A stretch of DNA of 40,645 bases from assembly GCA_002373045.1 (NCBI GenBank), contig DFHU01000073.1, positions 1-40,645 on the forward strand. The letters are read 5' to 3'. A program made the translations under genes and the position numbers. This document shows, piece by piece, positions 40,629 to 40,645 of the stretch. Position 1 is the stretch's first letter; each line of letters opens with the position of its first letter. The DNA comes from Pseudoselenomonas ruminantium (lineage in GTDB: Bacteria; Bacillota; Negativicutes; Selenomonadales; Selenomonadaceae). The notes below the pieces were generated by a model that had not been told where the DNA came from, ran no database searches, and saw only the letters and a program-made list of their open reading frames with translations.

Positions 40629-40645
40629 TTATTCCGATTTTTTAG

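Overview
The window reads as a chromosomal segment of a Negativicutes bacterium (Firmicutes with an outer membrane), most likely Selenomonas or a close relative. This is inferred from protein flavour and gene order (rimP-nusA-rnpM-L7Ae-infB-rbfA-nrnA-truB-ribF; ispD-ispF-cysS-mrnC-thyX-rlmB-sigH), from a Spo0H-type sigma factor, and from the FMN and SAM-I riboswitches. No rRNA, tRNA or CRISPR array was seen. Everything from base 25 to 38598 is on the minus strand, so the text below follows transcription from high to low coordinates. The last 2 kb switch to the plus strand and are accessory DNA.

Layout, right to left. 38.8-40.6 kb: accessory end with a DUF4160/DUF2442 gene pair, an IS66 tnpB scrap joined in frame to the C-terminal half of an Rpn-type nuclease, an IS66 tnpA, and a second tnpB cut off by a 32-bp near-palindrome at the window edge. 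38.6-31.0 kb: carD; a YacL-type PIN/TRAM membrane protein; ispD-ispF-cysS-mrnC-thyX-rlmB with overlapping or near-abutting genes (isoprenoid precursors, Cys-tRNA, 23S rRNA maturation and methylation, dTMP); then sigH. 31.0-26.0 kb: class A PBP and tyrS, then a coiled-coil membrane protein and uridine kinase. 26.0-22.4 kb: a sodium:neurotransmitter-type transporter and a membrane GGDEF(degenerate)-EAL protein. 22.4-14.4 kb: the nusA-infB operon from its own promoter through ribF, ending at a terminator.

14.2-11.4 kb: a three-gene cassette that is the most unusual part of the window. It encodes a condensation-domain-like protein with a lost catalytic His motif fused to a Crp-like cyclic-nucleotide-binding domain, then a STAS domain protein, then a divergent RsbW-like ATPase. 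It looks like a partner-switching module with a new input protein.

11.3-0 kb: metK under a SAM-I riboswitch whose antiterminator can be read directly; an orphan small protein; hisF-hisIE; RNase J; HU; an EF-G paralogue; a secreted DUF3298-like protein; and ribD-ribE under an FMN riboswitch. Many operons show near-consensus sigma-A promoters and clear intrinsic terminators, and three of those terminators share the same 10-base stem core. Several housekeeping genes start with TTG or GTG, each supported by Shine-Dalgarno spacing.
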